From contig DCGN01000012.1 in NCBI GenBank assembly GCA_002315275.1, positions 2,490-9,298 of the forward strand: a DNA stretch of 6,809 bases, in the 5' to 3' direction. Positions 6,504 to 6,809 of this stretch are shown here, piece by piece. How positions within the stretch are numbered: position 1 is the first letter of the stretch; each line of letters opens with the position of its first letter. The position numbers were made by a program, and so were the translations under genes. This DNA comes from Clostridiales bacterium UBA1777. GTDB lineage: Bacteria > Bacillota > Clostridia > Oscillospirales > Oscillospiraceae. The notes beneath the pieces were generated by a model that ran no database searches, was not told the DNA's origin, and was given only the letters and a program-made list of their open reading frames with translations.

Positions 6504-6510
6504 TGCTGTC

Positions 6511-6809
6511 ATGAACAAGTTGGGCTTTGACAATGACAAGTATGTAAAACTTCAGTCACAAAATATCAGAGATCGCCTCTCCAAGTTCGGCGGAAAGCTG
6601 TACCTTGAGTTCGGCGGCAAATTGTTTGACGATTATCACGCCTCCCGTGTTCTCCCCGGATTTCAGCCTGACAGTAAGGTCAAGATGCTTCTGGAGATGA
6701 AGGATGAGGCTGAGATCGTCATCGCTATTTCTGCCGATGATATCGAGCGCAGCAAGCGCCGCGGCGACCTCGGCATCACTTACGACGAGGATACTCTTCG
6801 CCTTATCGA
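6511..6809 (+). CDS. UPF0371 / DUF1846 family protein, N-terminal part
   Basis: The reading frame starts with ATG after a purine-rich ribosome site and is still open at the window edge, so only 99 residues and two bases are seen. Family members are near 500 residues. The start MNKLGFDNDKYVKLQSQNI, the segment LYLEFGGKLFDDYHASRVLP (30-49), the strand AEIVIAISADDIERSKRRGD (67-86) and LGITYDEDTLRLI match my memory of UPF0371/DUF1846 proteins, which are common in Clostridia and streptococci. These cytoplasmic proteins are structurally characterised in part, but I know of no settled biochemical role, so none is assigned. The gene is transcribed away from secA and shares its intergenic region. Codon use resembles the neighbouring genes and nothing suggests transfer. 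Confidence 0.88.
   Translation, partial: MNKLGFDNDKYVKLQSQNIRDRLSKFGGKLYLEFGGKLFDDYHASRVLPGFQPDSKVKMLLEMKDEAEIVIAISADDIERSKRRGDLGITYDEDTLRLI

Noticed and set aside
1..6809. Mobile element, phage, CRISPR, toxin-antitoxin or biosynthetic island
   Set aside because: No transposase, integrase, terminal repeats, repeat-spacer pattern, tRNA end or compositional break was seen. The genes are housekeeping or common metabolic families.

Overview
The window looks like part of a chromosome from a low-to-mid GC Clostridia bacterium (Bacillota). A gut-type Oscillospirales relative is my best guess. The reasons are a SecA with the long clostridial-style second nucleotide-binding region and a C-terminal zinc tail, a UPF0371/DUF1846 protein, Gram-positive Shine-Dalgarno sites, AT-rich sigma-A-like promoters and a clostridial-type PgeF N-terminus. 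The taxonomy is inferred from protein flavour and was not tested.

Layout. Positions 1-339 (+) hold the C-terminal end of an AEC-family membrane transporter. It ends at a strong hairpin terminator (359-400) that also closes the converging minus-strand genes. From 6341 down to 391 runs one compact minus-strand transcription unit: secA (protein translocation ATPase), pgeF (YfiH/LACC1-family peptidoglycan editing factor), an oligopeptide-type ABC solute-binding lipoprotein, cdd (cytidine deaminase) and an 85-residue protein that is only a LysR-type DNA-binding domain. Gaps between these genes are 3, 12 and 21 nt, then a 1-nt overlap, so they are very probably co-transcribed from a promoter at 6390-6418. 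A divergent promoter (6443-6471) drives a UPF0371/DUF1846 gene that begins at 6511 and runs off the right edge.

How the genes fit together. secA is housekeeping. The four genes behind it are an unusual set: a cell-wall/nucleoside enzyme, a solute receptor with no visible permease or ATPase, a pyrimidine salvage enzyme and a mini-regulator with no effector domain. A nucleoside or cell-wall-fragment salvage theme is possible but is inference only.

I see no mobile element, CRISPR array, tRNA or rRNA. Nothing here clearly amounts to a new defence or mobile system. The best second-look items are the stand-alone LysR DNA-binding protein coupled to cdd, the expanded zinc motif of SecA, and the orphan binding protein with an acidic insert inside a secA operon.
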